This document shows positions 6,396 through 12,671 of a stretch of 14,912 nucleotides of DNA, in pieces. The DNA lies in NCBI GenBank assembly GCA_029933895.1, contig JAOZNG010000001.1, positions 20,847 to 35,758 of the forward strand. Reading direction: 5' to 3'. The stretch's first letter is position 1. Each line of letters begins with the position of its first letter. The position numbers and the translations under genes were made by a program. This DNA is from an archaeon. GTDB lineage: Archaea > Altiarchaeota > Altiarchaeia > IMC4 > QMZM01. The notes under the pieces were generated by a model. That model was not told where the DNA came from and did no database searches. It saw nothing but the letters and a program-made list of their open reading frames with translations.

Positions 6396-7698
6396 ACTAT
6401 GGAGTGCTATATGCATGAGTCTTTTGTTGTTGAACACCGCGACGGCTGATATGAGGGTTGACTCCTACTACATGGACGACTACTATATTGAGGCAGGTGA
6501 TGAAGTAACATTATACTTCAAATTCCACCGCGCCCCGGTTAAATCATTGATGGGCCTGCAGGAGAAACTCACCTACGGGCCAGGAGACACAAAGATTATA
6601 CAGTCAGAGTCACCGGATGACTACTACATAGCGAGGATCACGCCAGACAGCGAGATATCAGAGCGATACATTCTCCTGAGTAACAGCCGGAAGGAGATAG
6701 GACACCTGTCTGTGGGAGAGAACTGGGCATCCAGGTTCGAGGTCAGGATAGCAGGAGATACCCCAGCCGCAACCTATAACATGATGTTCAGGATATACAA
6801 AACAGACCCGGACTACGGAAACGAGGAAGTGATTCTCCAGAAACCGTTCGAGATAAGGGTGAGGGGAACTCCACAGATAGATCTGGACGCAGAAAACACC
6901 ATAGGTATCGGCTCAACAGGAGATATAAAACTAACTATAAACAATGAGGGAGGGGGTGTGGCGAGAGACGTTAAGGTTGATTTAGCGTTGAGCGACCCGT
7001 TCACCCCATTAGGTTCCTCCATGAAGTATCTGGGGTCCATTGAGCCACATCAATCAGAGAATCTCTCGTTCAGGGTTTCGGTGTCCACTGCAGCGGAAGT
7101 GAAAACCCACAACATACCGGTTACAGTAACGTACAAAGACGATAACGGAACGCCAGCCACCGTATCCACGAATATTGGTATCCGTATAGATTCCAAGCCA
7201 GAGCTGGCTTTCGGACTAGACCAAGTGGATGAATTAGCTCCCGGAGTGACAGGGAATATAATCCTGAGCATATCCAATGAGGGCTTCGTGGATGCCAAGT
7301 TCCTGAAGTTCACCTTGGAGGAGGGCCCAGATTATGAGGTTCTCTCAATCAATGAAATCTATATCGGAAACCTTGACTCGGATGACATAGAGACTGATGA
7401 GTTCACCATAAGGGTGAAAGACAACGTGAACAAGACAGTTATTCCATTAAATGTTAGGTTGACATACAAGGGTGAAGGAAGCGACACCAGCTATACTAAA
7501 CAGGGCACAGTGGATATAACCATTAAGTCGAAACGCGTGTATGCAGAGAAAACACGGGGTAATGGAACAACCAACACCGCTGTTATGGCATTGATAGCCA
7601 TACCAGCCGTCTTTGTTGGGCTGCTCGTGATATGGTTTGTCTACAAGGTTTTCGGCTTGGTTACCAGCTACATAAACAGGAGGCTGTTTGCGAGATAA
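6382..7698 (+). CDS. exported, C-terminally anchored protein with two CARDB/NEW3-like domains (COG1361-like)
   Basis: The 438-residue protein has a signal peptide at about 1-22 (basic M-M-K-Y-K, then a Leu-rich core ending T-A-T-A-D). It has one membrane helix near the C-terminus (about 400-422) followed by a basic cytosolic tail (I-N-R-R-L-F-A-R). The body should lie outside the cell. An N-terminal beta-rich region (about 27-160) is followed by two Ig-like repeats at about 165-270 and 273-385. Both repeats carry an N-N/S-N-E-G motif (186-190 and 298-301), as in the CARDB/NEW3 domains of COG1361 S-layer-like proteins. A strong SD GGGGAGGT lies 7 nt before the first of two adjacent Met codons. 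Lying between the ATPase and the permeases, it probably binds substrate or serves as the outside adaptor in place of a HlyD-type protein. That role is inferred. Confidence 0.8.
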   Translation: MMKYKLWSAICMSLLLLNTATADMRVDSYYMDDYYIEAGDEVTLYFKFHRAPVKSLMGLQEKLTYGPGDTKIIQSESPDDYYIARITPDSEISERYILLSNSRKEIGHLSVGENWASRFEVRIAGDTPAATYNMMFRIYKTDPDYGNEEVILQKPFEIRVRGTPQIDLDAENTIGIGSTGDIKLTINNEGGGVARDVKVDLALSDPFTPLGSSMKYLGSIEPHQSENLSFRVSVSTAAEVKTHNIPVTVTYKDDNGTPATVSTNIGIRIDSKPELAFGLDQVDELAPGVTGNIILSISNEGFVDAKFLKFTLEEGPDYEVLSINEIYIGNLDSDDIETDEFTIRVKDNVNKTVIPLNVRLTYKGEGSDTSYTKQGTVDITIKSKRVYAEKTRGNGTTNTAVMALIAIPAVFVGLLVIWFVYKVFGLVTSYINRRLFAR

Positions 7699-7714
7699 GA
7701 TTTTTCAGGGAGAA

Positions 7715-8935
7715 ATGATTGAGGACTACTTCAGGCTGGCAGTTGATGGAATAAAGCAGAGAAAGCTTAGGACATGGCTTACCATGATGGGGGTGTTTGT
7801 CGGAATCATTGCTGTAGTCTCCCTCATCTCCCTGGGCCAGGGTCTCCAGAAGCTCATAGATGACCAGTTCAAGGCGGTGGGGGGAGACGTTTTGATCGTA
7901 GTACCCGGGGGGAAGGGATCGTTTATGGCAGGGGGGTCGGGCTCAGACATTATCTCTGCGAAACTCCATCAAAGCGACCTGGATGTCATAAAGAAGGTGA
8001 AAGGCATCGATGAAGCCGTGGGAATATTCCGCTCAACAGGAACACTGGAGGTATATGATAAAAAAAAGAGTATCCCGGTCTTTGGTTTGCCAACAGACTT
8101 GAAATCACAGAAAAGCCTGAGTAAAATAGATCTATACAGGGTGGATGACGGCAGATACATAAAACAGGGCAGTAGATATGAGGCACAGATAGGGGTTGAA
8201 ACATGCAGTGGACTGGATAAGAAACCCGGTGTCGGAGACAAGATAGAGCTGGAGGGACATGTGTTCCATATCGTGGGAATGAACATGAAGACAGGCAACC
8301 CATTCCATGACGCAAAGGTAACGATCCCGATTGAAACAGGACAAAAAATCTTCAATAAAACAGATGAGTACTCACTGATTATTGTGCGGATTCAGAAGGG
8401 ATTTGATATAGATACAGTAGGTGAGAGGATTGAGGAGAGGTTGAGGAAACACAGGGATGTTTCGGAGGGAGAGGAAGACTTCACAGTCCAAACCCCTCAA
8501 AACATCGTAGAGGTGTTTAAGGACATAGTCAACATGGTCACATTGGTTCTGTCAGGTATTGCCGGGATCTCCCTGATGGTTGGGGGGGTGGGGATTATGA
8601 CCACCATGTATACCTCGGTTCTTGAACGAACAAGGCAGATAGGAGTAATGAAGGCTGTGGGTGCAAGAAACTCCGACATATTATTGATGTTTGTTATAGA
8701 GGCCGGGTTACTCGGCCTGACCGGGGGGGTGATCGGCGTCATACTTGGTTTAGGTATGAGTAAGGCAGGCGAGTATTTCGCCAGGATATATATAGAGGAC
8801 TTCAGCGTATACGTATCCCTGGAACTGGTAGTGGGTGCGCTTATGTTTTCATTCATCGTCGGATGCATATCAGGGTATCTGCCGGCACGCCAGGCGTCAA
8901 AAATGCATCCAGTGGATGCCTTGAGGTACAGGTAA
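7715..8935 (+). CDS. MacB/FtsX-type ABC permease, copy 1
   Basis: The 406-residue permease has the MacB topology. TM1 is at about 21-43, a large external domain at about 44-268 (MacB_PCD-like), and TM2-TM4 at about 270-296, 322-347 and 368-388. The E-R-T-R-Q-I-G-V-M-K-A-V-G-A segment (304-317) is the coupling loop that contacts the ATPase. The C-terminus ends P-A-R-Q-A-S-K-M-H-P-V-D-A-L-R-Y, as in the FtsX family. Start: the ATG at 7715 aligns exactly with the start of the downstream paralogue (M-I-E-D-Y-F versus M-I-A-D-F-F). A TTG at 7688 with an upstream AGGAGG would add nine residues and overlap the previous gene by 11 nt, so it remains possible. Gly-rich residues 65-77 are encoded by dense G runs. 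It should pair with copy 2. Confidence 0.9.
   Translation: MIEDYFRLAVDGIKQRKLRTWLTMMGVFVGIIAVVSLISLGQGLQKLIDDQFKAVGGDVLIVVPGGKGSFMAGGSGSDIISAKLHQSDLDVIKKVKGIDEAVGIFRSTGTLEVYDKKKSIPVFGLPTDLKSQKSLSKIDLYRVDDGRYIKQGSRYEAQIGVETCSGLDKKPGVGDKIELEGHVFHIVGMNMKTGNPFHDAKVTIPIETGQKIFNKTDEYSLIIVRIQKGFDIDTVGERIEERLRKHRDVSEGEEDFTVQTPQNIVEVFKDIVNMVTLVLSGIAGISLMVGGVGIMTTMYTSVLERTRQIGVMKAVGARNSDILLMFVIEAGLLGLTGGVIGVILGLGMSKAGEYFARIYIEDFSVYVSLELVVGALMFSFIVGCISGYLPARQASKMHPVDALRYR
7907..7941 (+). other. possible G-quadruplex-forming tract inside the MacB-like gene
   Basis: Four G runs lie within 35 bp of coding strand: G6 (7907-7912), G3 (7915-7917), G6 (7931-7936) and G3 (7939-7941). Loops are 2, 13 and 2 nt. 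A further G6 lies upstream at 7879-7884. They encode a Gly-rich external loop. The long middle loop makes folding uncertain. Confidence 0.3.
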
Positions 8936-8936
8936 G

Positions 8937-10151
8937 ATGATAGCTGATTTTTTCACTATCTCGATGAGAGATATATGGTGTAAGGGGATCAGGAGCTGGC
9001 TGACCATGATAGGGATCTTCATGGGGATAGCAGCCATAGTCTCATTGATGTCGCTGGGGGAGGGGCTGCAGAATGCCATGGACGAACAGTTTGAATTACT
9101 TGGGTATAACATAATCTATGTTATGCCGGGCAGCTCATTAGTTTCGATGGGAACCGGCACTGCAAAGCTTGACGATTACGACCTAAAAATAATTAAAAAA
9201 ATCAGGGGGGTTGAGCTTGCAGGCGGATTAATAACTAAACTAGCTAAGGTAAAGTTTAAGGATGAAACAGCATATATCCTGGTTTCAGGTGTGGATCCGG
9301 GGAGTACACAGGAAATACTCTTTGACGGCACAGGCATTGAAATCCTGAAGGGACAGAAGAAATTCAGTGAAAGCGACAGATACAAGGCCTTCGTTGGATA
9401 CGAACTCTGGGCAGGTAATGTCTTTGACAAACCGGTGGGTGTTGGAGACAGAATCACCGTGAATGATAAGAGATTCCATGTTGTCGGCGAAATAAGCAGG
9501 ATAGGCAACAGCCAGGATGACCTGAGTGTCTATATCCCCCAGGAGACAATAAAAGACATTTTCGGGGTGGAGGATGATTATATGATGATAATGGCAAGAG
9601 CTAAACCCAGCTATGACCCAGAGGATGTTGCCGAAGACATAAAGAAAGCCCTTAGAAAGGACCGCGGACTTGATGAGGGAGATGAAGACTTTCAGGTGCA
9701 GACGATGAAGCAGATGAAGGATTCCGTCGGAATCGTACTGGATGGCGTGCAGGCGGTGGTTATAGGCATAGCATTTATCTCACTCTTCGTAGGCGGGCTG
9801 GGAATAATGAATACCATGTATACCTCTGTTTTGGAGAAGACGCAGGAGATTGGAGTAATGAAGGCAGTCGGCGCAAAAAACTCCGACATATTGACTCTAT
9901 TTATGATTGAATCAGGTACTATAGGGCTGGTTGGGGGAGTAATCGGGTGCCTGATTGGGGCAGGACTCAGTAAAACAGTTGAGTATATCGCGGTCGTTGA
10001 ACTGGATCAGACATTGATTAAGGCAAGCATCACACCTGAGCTTATTCTCGGAGCGTTAGCCTTCTCCTTTATTGTTGGATGCATCTCAGGTGTGCTGCCA
10101 GCCAGACAGGCATCGCAGCTGAAACCGGTTGATGCGCTGAGATATGAGTGA
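8937..10151 (+). CDS. MacB/FtsX-type ABC permease, copy 2
   Basis: This 404-residue paralogue of the upstream permease has the same layout: TM1 at about 21-43, an external domain at about 44-262, and TM2-TM4 at about 264-290, 318-343 and 366-386. The coupling loop E-K-T-Q-E-I-G-V-M-K-A-V-G-A-K-N-S-D-I-L is nearly identical to that of copy 1. So are the C-terminal F-S-F-I-V-G-C-I-S-G and P-A-R-Q-A-S segments. The external domains diverge much more: copy 2 lacks the Gly-rich stretch and has its own loops. The ATG follows the previous stop after 1 nt, so translation is probably coupled. Together the two copies most likely form a heterodimeric membrane unit driven by the operon's ATPase. The gene converges on the PAC2-family gene with a 1-nt gap. 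Confidence 0.9.
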   Translation: MIADFFTISMRDIWCKGIRSWLTMIGIFMGIAAIVSLMSLGEGLQNAMDEQFELLGYNIIYVMPGSSLVSMGTGTAKLDDYDLKIIKKIRGVELAGGLITKLAKVKFKDETAYILVSGVDPGSTQEILFDGTGIEILKGQKKFSESDRYKAFVGYELWAGNVFDKPVGVGDRITVNDKRFHVVGEISRIGNSQDDLSVYIPQETIKDIFGVEDDYMMIMARAKPSYDPEDVAEDIKKALRKDRGLDEGDEDFQVQTMKQMKDSVGIVLDGVQAVVIGIAFISLFVGGLGIMNTMYTSVLEKTQEIGVMKAVGAKNSDILTLFMIESGTIGLVGGVIGCLIGAGLSKTVEYIAVVELDQTLIKASITPELILGALAFSFIVGCISGVLPARQASQLKPVDALRYE

Positions 10152-10152
10152 A

Positions 10153-10914
10153 TTATCTTATGTATGTGGGTTGCTCCATGGAGAACTGCCTGTCCATGAC
10201 CTTCTTCTGCTCGTCTATCATCTTGCTGACCCTAGCCATCTGCTCCTCCGTCTCCTTGGCCTTCTCAGCCAGCTTCGTCATGTCCACCTCGATGTCCAAT
10301 ATGCGGGTTAGCACATTAAGCACAGCCTCAGCTGATTTAGCATCGATTATCTGACCATGGGTTTCACCCATAAGGCAGACAGCATCCATACCCCTGTCCA
10401 TTCCTAAACCCAATAGCAGGCCTGAGGCGCCGAATATTGCTCCAGAACCCCTGAAGACCACACCGTACTCCTCCAACCCCTTAACAAGTTTCCTGCTCGT
10501 GGCAGCTCCATAAACCCTGGGGTTCCTGGTTATGCTGCCGGTGCCTAAGCCCCCTAAAGTGAAAATCCTATCAACACCAAGTTCCTCTGCGATGTCAAGT
10601 GTCTTGTCGGAGAGCCTGTACTGGCTTTCAGGCGTCAATCCCTGGAATCCACCTAATAGGAGGATTATGTCGTTTTTCTTGCTCCTCCAGTAGTAGAGGC
10701 CCATATTAACCAGCTCCACGGTATTGTCTCTCTGTATGTTAACCTGTGGCGGGAGATAGAATGAGTATATTTCAGCGAACTTTTTCCCCTCCAGCTCATC
10801 CAGGAGATGGTCTCCTGCGAGCTTTCCTACCAACCCAATGCCTGGGAGGCCCTCAATCAACACGGGATTATCCAGTTCAGGCCTCTCCAGTATCTTAACC
10901 CTGATGTCCTCCAT
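10153..10914 (-). CDS. PAC2-family proteasome assembly chaperone (PbaB-like)
   Basis: The 253-residue protein belongs to the archaeal PAC2 family (COG2047), whose members PbaA/PbaB act in 20S proteasome assembly. The N-terminus E-R-P-E-L-D-N-P-V-L-I-E-G-L-P-G-I-G is the family signature, with G-L-P-G-I-G at 22-27 resembling a nucleotide-binding turn. F-T-L-G-G-L-G-T-G (118-126) and V-F-R-G-S-G-A-I-F-G-A-S-G-L-L-L (153-168) are further typical motifs. Residues about 205-245 form a charged, coiled-coil-like tail. The C-terminus ends P-T-Y-I-R and is not an exact hydrophobic-Tyr-X motif, although a Tyr is near the end. The gene is apparently leaderless, with a TATA-like AATATT about 24 bp before the ATG shared with the divergent radical SAM gene. 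Proteasome subunit genes are not in view. Confidence 0.87.
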   Translation of the reverse strand: MEDIRVKILERPELDNPVLIEGLPGIGLVGKLAGDHLLDELEGKKFAEIYSFYLPPQVNIQRDNTVELVNMGLYYWRSKKNDIILLLGGFQGLTPESQYRLSDKTLDIAEELGVDRIFTLGGLGTGSITRNPRVYGAATSRKLVKGLEEYGVVFRGSGAIFGASGLLLGLGMDRGMDAVCLMGETHGQIIDAKSAEAVLNVLTRILDIEVDMTKLAEKAKETEEQMARVSKMIDEQKKVMDRQFSMEQPTYIR

Positions 10915-10962
10915 TTTAATGTTATTATTTGCCTAAATATTATTGCAAGCAGGTGCTTATAA
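10915..10962. promoter_or_regulatory. symmetric bidirectional promoter with a single central TATA element
   Basis: The 48-bp spacer between two divergent ATGs has one obvious TATA-like element, TAAATATTA, at 10934-10942 with a self-complementary AATATT core. Its centre is about 24-25 bp from both start codons, the usual TATA-to-start distance in archaea. One element could thus serve two leaderless transcripts. A second A/T word, CTTATAAA at 10956-10962, abuts the plus-strand ATG and is too close to drive that start. Confidence 0.55.
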
Positions 10963-11838
10963 ATGACTCCCAGGCCGCTGGAAAGGTACTATTCGATATT
11001 ATCCGGGAAAGAAAAAGCCAGGTATTTGTTGTGCTCCAGCCTGGGGGAGAAGATAAAAGCCGCTAAGAGAATACTGGAAAAGTGTGTTTTCTGCGAGAGA
11101 AGGTGCAAAGTAAACAGAATCAAAGGGGTGAGGGGATACTGTGGGGTCCTGGAGGCAGGGATTTCCTCGGAGTTCATGCACTTGGGGGAGGAATCACATC
11201 TCGTGCCCTCACACACAATCTTCTTTTCGGGGTGCACCTTCCATTGTGTCTACTGCCAGAACCATGACATAAGCTACCATCCTGGGAGGGGAATCCATTT
11301 CAGGCCTGAACAGCTCGCGGAAAAAATCAACAACAGGGACGCCAGGAATGTGAACTGGGTTGGAGGAGACCCGACACCTAATCTCGCATACATCCTTGAA
11401 GTATTAGGTTGCTTAGAGAGGAACATACCGCAGGTATGGAACAGCAACATGTATCTTAGCGAGGAATCAATGAATCTGCTGGATGGTGTAGTCGATGTAT
11501 ACCTGACGGACTTCAAGTACGGGAACGACAATTGCGCTAAAAGATTATCTGATGTCAAAGGATACATGGAGGTCATTAAAAGAAACCACCTGATAGCCAA
11601 CAGACAGTGCGAGATGATTATACGGCATCTTGTTCTGCCAGACCACCTGGAGTGCTGCACCAAGCCGGTACTGGACTGGATTAAGAGAAACCTTGATAAC
11701 GTCTACGTTAATGTTATGGGACAGTACAGGCCGGAGTACAGGGCCATGGAGTATAGGGACATCAACAGGCGCCTGCATTATGGCGAGTTCATGGAGGCGG
11801 TGAGCTACGCAGGGAATCTGGGGCTGGATTTAATCTAA
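10963..11838 (+). CDS. PflX-like radical SAM protein (COG1313 type)
   Basis: The 291-residue protein carries the radical SAM 4Fe-4S motif C-x3-C-x2-C as C91-T-F-H-C95-V-Y-C98, followed by Q-N-H-D-I-S. G-G-D-P-T-P-N (134-140) is the usual Gly-rich SAM-binding element. An N-terminal cluster C41-x2-C44-x3-C48 plus C60 in R-G-Y-C-G-V is typical of the PflX-like group and may bind a second metal or cluster. V-Y-L-T-D-F-K-Y-G (179-187) and R-H-L-V-L-P-D-H (221-228) are further family motifs. PflX-like proteins resemble pyruvate formate-lyase activases, but their targets are generally unknown and no glycyl radical enzyme is in view. The ATG lies about 25 bp after the shared TATA element, implying a leaderless mRNA. 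The last 50 nt overlap the convergent VanZ-like gene. Confidence 0.85.
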   Translation: MTPRPLERYYSILSGKEKARYLLCSSLGEKIKAAKRILEKCVFCERRCKVNRIKGVRGYCGVLEAGISSEFMHLGEESHLVPSHTIFFSGCTFHCVYCQNHDISYHPGRGIHFRPEQLAEKINNRDARNVNWVGGDPTPNLAYILEVLGCLERNIPQVWNSNMYLSEESMNLLDGVVDVYLTDFKYGNDNCAKRLSDVKGYMEVIKRNHLIANRQCEMIIRHLVLPDHLECCTKPVLDWIKRNLDNVYVNVMGQYRPEYRAMEYRDINRRLHYGEFMEAVSYAGNLGLDLI

Positions 11839-12193
11839 GGAAAGAGAGCGAGGACCCAATTAAAGCACCCAGGGTGTCAGCTGCTAAATCCTCTGGACTG
11901 CATGTTCTCCCTGAAACGAAAAACTGATGTATTTCGTCGGTTAAACCATACAGGGAAGCTAATAAAACAGCGAGGATGAGAACTCTCGCTCCGGTGTAGT
12001 CCCTGGTTGATGAAATCAGGGCATGAAGGAGGAAGCCAAGTATGGAGTACTCTACTATGTGCTCTATTACTGGGATGTAGGGGTTTGCAGCCGGCTGCGG
12101 TGGATGTGAGATAGAAGACAGGATATAAATCAGCAGCATATAGGAGAGGGTTGTAGCCAATAGGCTCTTGTTTTTTTTAGGGAGTGATCCCAT
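11789..12193 (-). CDS. VanZ-family membrane protein
   Basis: The 134-residue protein has four membrane segments at about 10-27, 44-62, 69-85 and 103-119. It has the VanZ hallmark L-T-D-E-I-H-Q-F-F-V-S-G-R (84-96) followed by S-P-E-D-L-A-A-D-T-L-G-A-L-I-G. An early acidic E44-H45 pair in the second segment is also typical. VanZ proteins occur widely; the founding member affects teicoplanin resistance, but the biochemical role is unknown and no such role should be assumed in an archaeon. An upstream in-frame extension to 12313 exists, but it would run back over most of the neighbouring gene. The ATG at 12193 falls 1 nt after that gene's stop, the likely coupled start. The Pro/Ser-rich tail (R-L-N-P-A-P to the end) overlaps the radical SAM gene by 50 nt and looks unconserved. 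Confidence 0.8.
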   Translation of the reverse strand: MGSLPKKNKSLLATTLSYMLLIYILSSISHPPQPAANPYIPVIEHIVEYSILGFLLHALISSTRDYTGARVLILAVLLASLYGLTDEIHQFFVSGRTCSPEDLAADTLGALIGSSLSFLRLNPAPDSLRSSPPP

Positions 12194-12194
12194 T

Positions 12195-12593
12195 CTATCT
12201 CCGTGAAGGAGAGGGTATGGACGCAGATTCCTGGAGTATTCTCTCCACAGAAGAGGATATGTTCTCTTTAACGTTCTTTGCTGCGATACATATCGCCTTC
12301 CTCTGGTCTTCATGGACAGTGATATGGAAAAACCGGGAATTGGATATATGTAGGTCTTCTCCTATCATCTCCAGCTTCAGACCGGATTCATTGATGTAAG
12401 GTCTTGAAACGCTACCCTCAAGGTACTTCCTGAGGATATCCCATGGAACTCTGGTCTTCTGGTTGTTTTGGGGCTGGTAGAATATGATGTCAGTGATTTT
12501 CTTCTCTAAATCAGCTGTGTACTCGAAATCTATCTCCACATCATACGTGCACTCCCAGTGCTTAAATCCCCTCCTGAATCTGAGTTTGTTCAT
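12195..12593 (-). CDS. uncharacterised 132-residue protein
   Basis: I do not recognise this protein. It is soluble, basic at the N-terminus (N-K-L-R-F-R-R-G-F-K-H-W), and looks alpha/beta. A beta-like Y-D-V-E-I-D-F-E-Y strand is followed by a V-P-W-D-I-L-R-K-Y-L helix. A second beta pair (L-K-L-E-M-I-G-E-D-L-H-I, then F-F-H-I-T-V-H) leads into A-I-C-I-A-A-K-N-V and a C-terminal helix. The tail S-I-P-S-P-S-R-R is probably disordered. The ATG at 12593 is preferred over the TTG two codons upstream. It is followed 1 nt later by the VanZ-like gene, so the two form a unit. That it is a real gene is supported by its own TATA-like element, the coupling and the lack of any competing frame. Confidence 0.65.
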   Translation of the reverse strand: MNKLRFRRGFKHWECTYDVEIDFEYTADLEKKITDIIFYQPQNNQKTRVPWDILRKYLEGSVSRPYINESGLKLEMIGEDLHISNSRFFHITVHEDQRKAICIAAKNVKENISSSVERILQESASIPSPSRR

Positions 12594-12623
12594 TTTCAAC
12601 CAACCAGCATAAAAAAACTTGGA

Positions 12624-12634
12624 TTAATATTTTA
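12624..12634 (-). promoter_or_regulatory. TATA-like element for the orphan gene - VanZ unit
   Basis: On the minus strand AAAATATTAAT is centred about 36 bp before the ATG at 12593, predicting a leader of about 10 nt. A T7 run (12617-12611) lies between the element and the gene. Confidence 0.4.
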
Positions 12635-12647
12635 ACTTTAGTAGTTT

Positions 12648-12653
12648 AAAAAA
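12648..12653 (-). terminator. oligo-T terminator after pyrC
   Basis: A T6 run occurs on the minus strand about 20 nt after the pyrC stop, in the sequence CCTTGTTTTTTAAAC. Archaeal RNA polymerase can stop at such T tracts without a hairpin. A second T7 run follows at 12617-12611. Confidence 0.4.
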
Positions 12654-12671
12654 CAAGGTTTGTTAGATAAA

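Noticed and set aside
7969..8355. 128-codon minus-strand ORF inside permease 1
   Set aside because: Antisense to a well-supported MacB-like gene. The Pro/Ser/Phe-rich composition is typical of shadow frames, as with the other minus-strand ORFs at 8497-8868 and 9176-9508.
5661..10151. The ABC operon as a complete bacterial MacAB-TolC efflux pump
   Set aside because: There is no HlyD/MacA-type adaptor and no outer-membrane factor. The ectoprotein is Ig-like with a C-terminal anchor, so the drug-efflux label is not justified.
12194..12313. 40-residue N-terminal extension of the VanZ-like protein
   Set aside because: It would overlap the orphan gene by about 120 nt. It is Arg/Tyr-rich without VanZ character, and a better ATG lies 1 nt after the orphan's stop.
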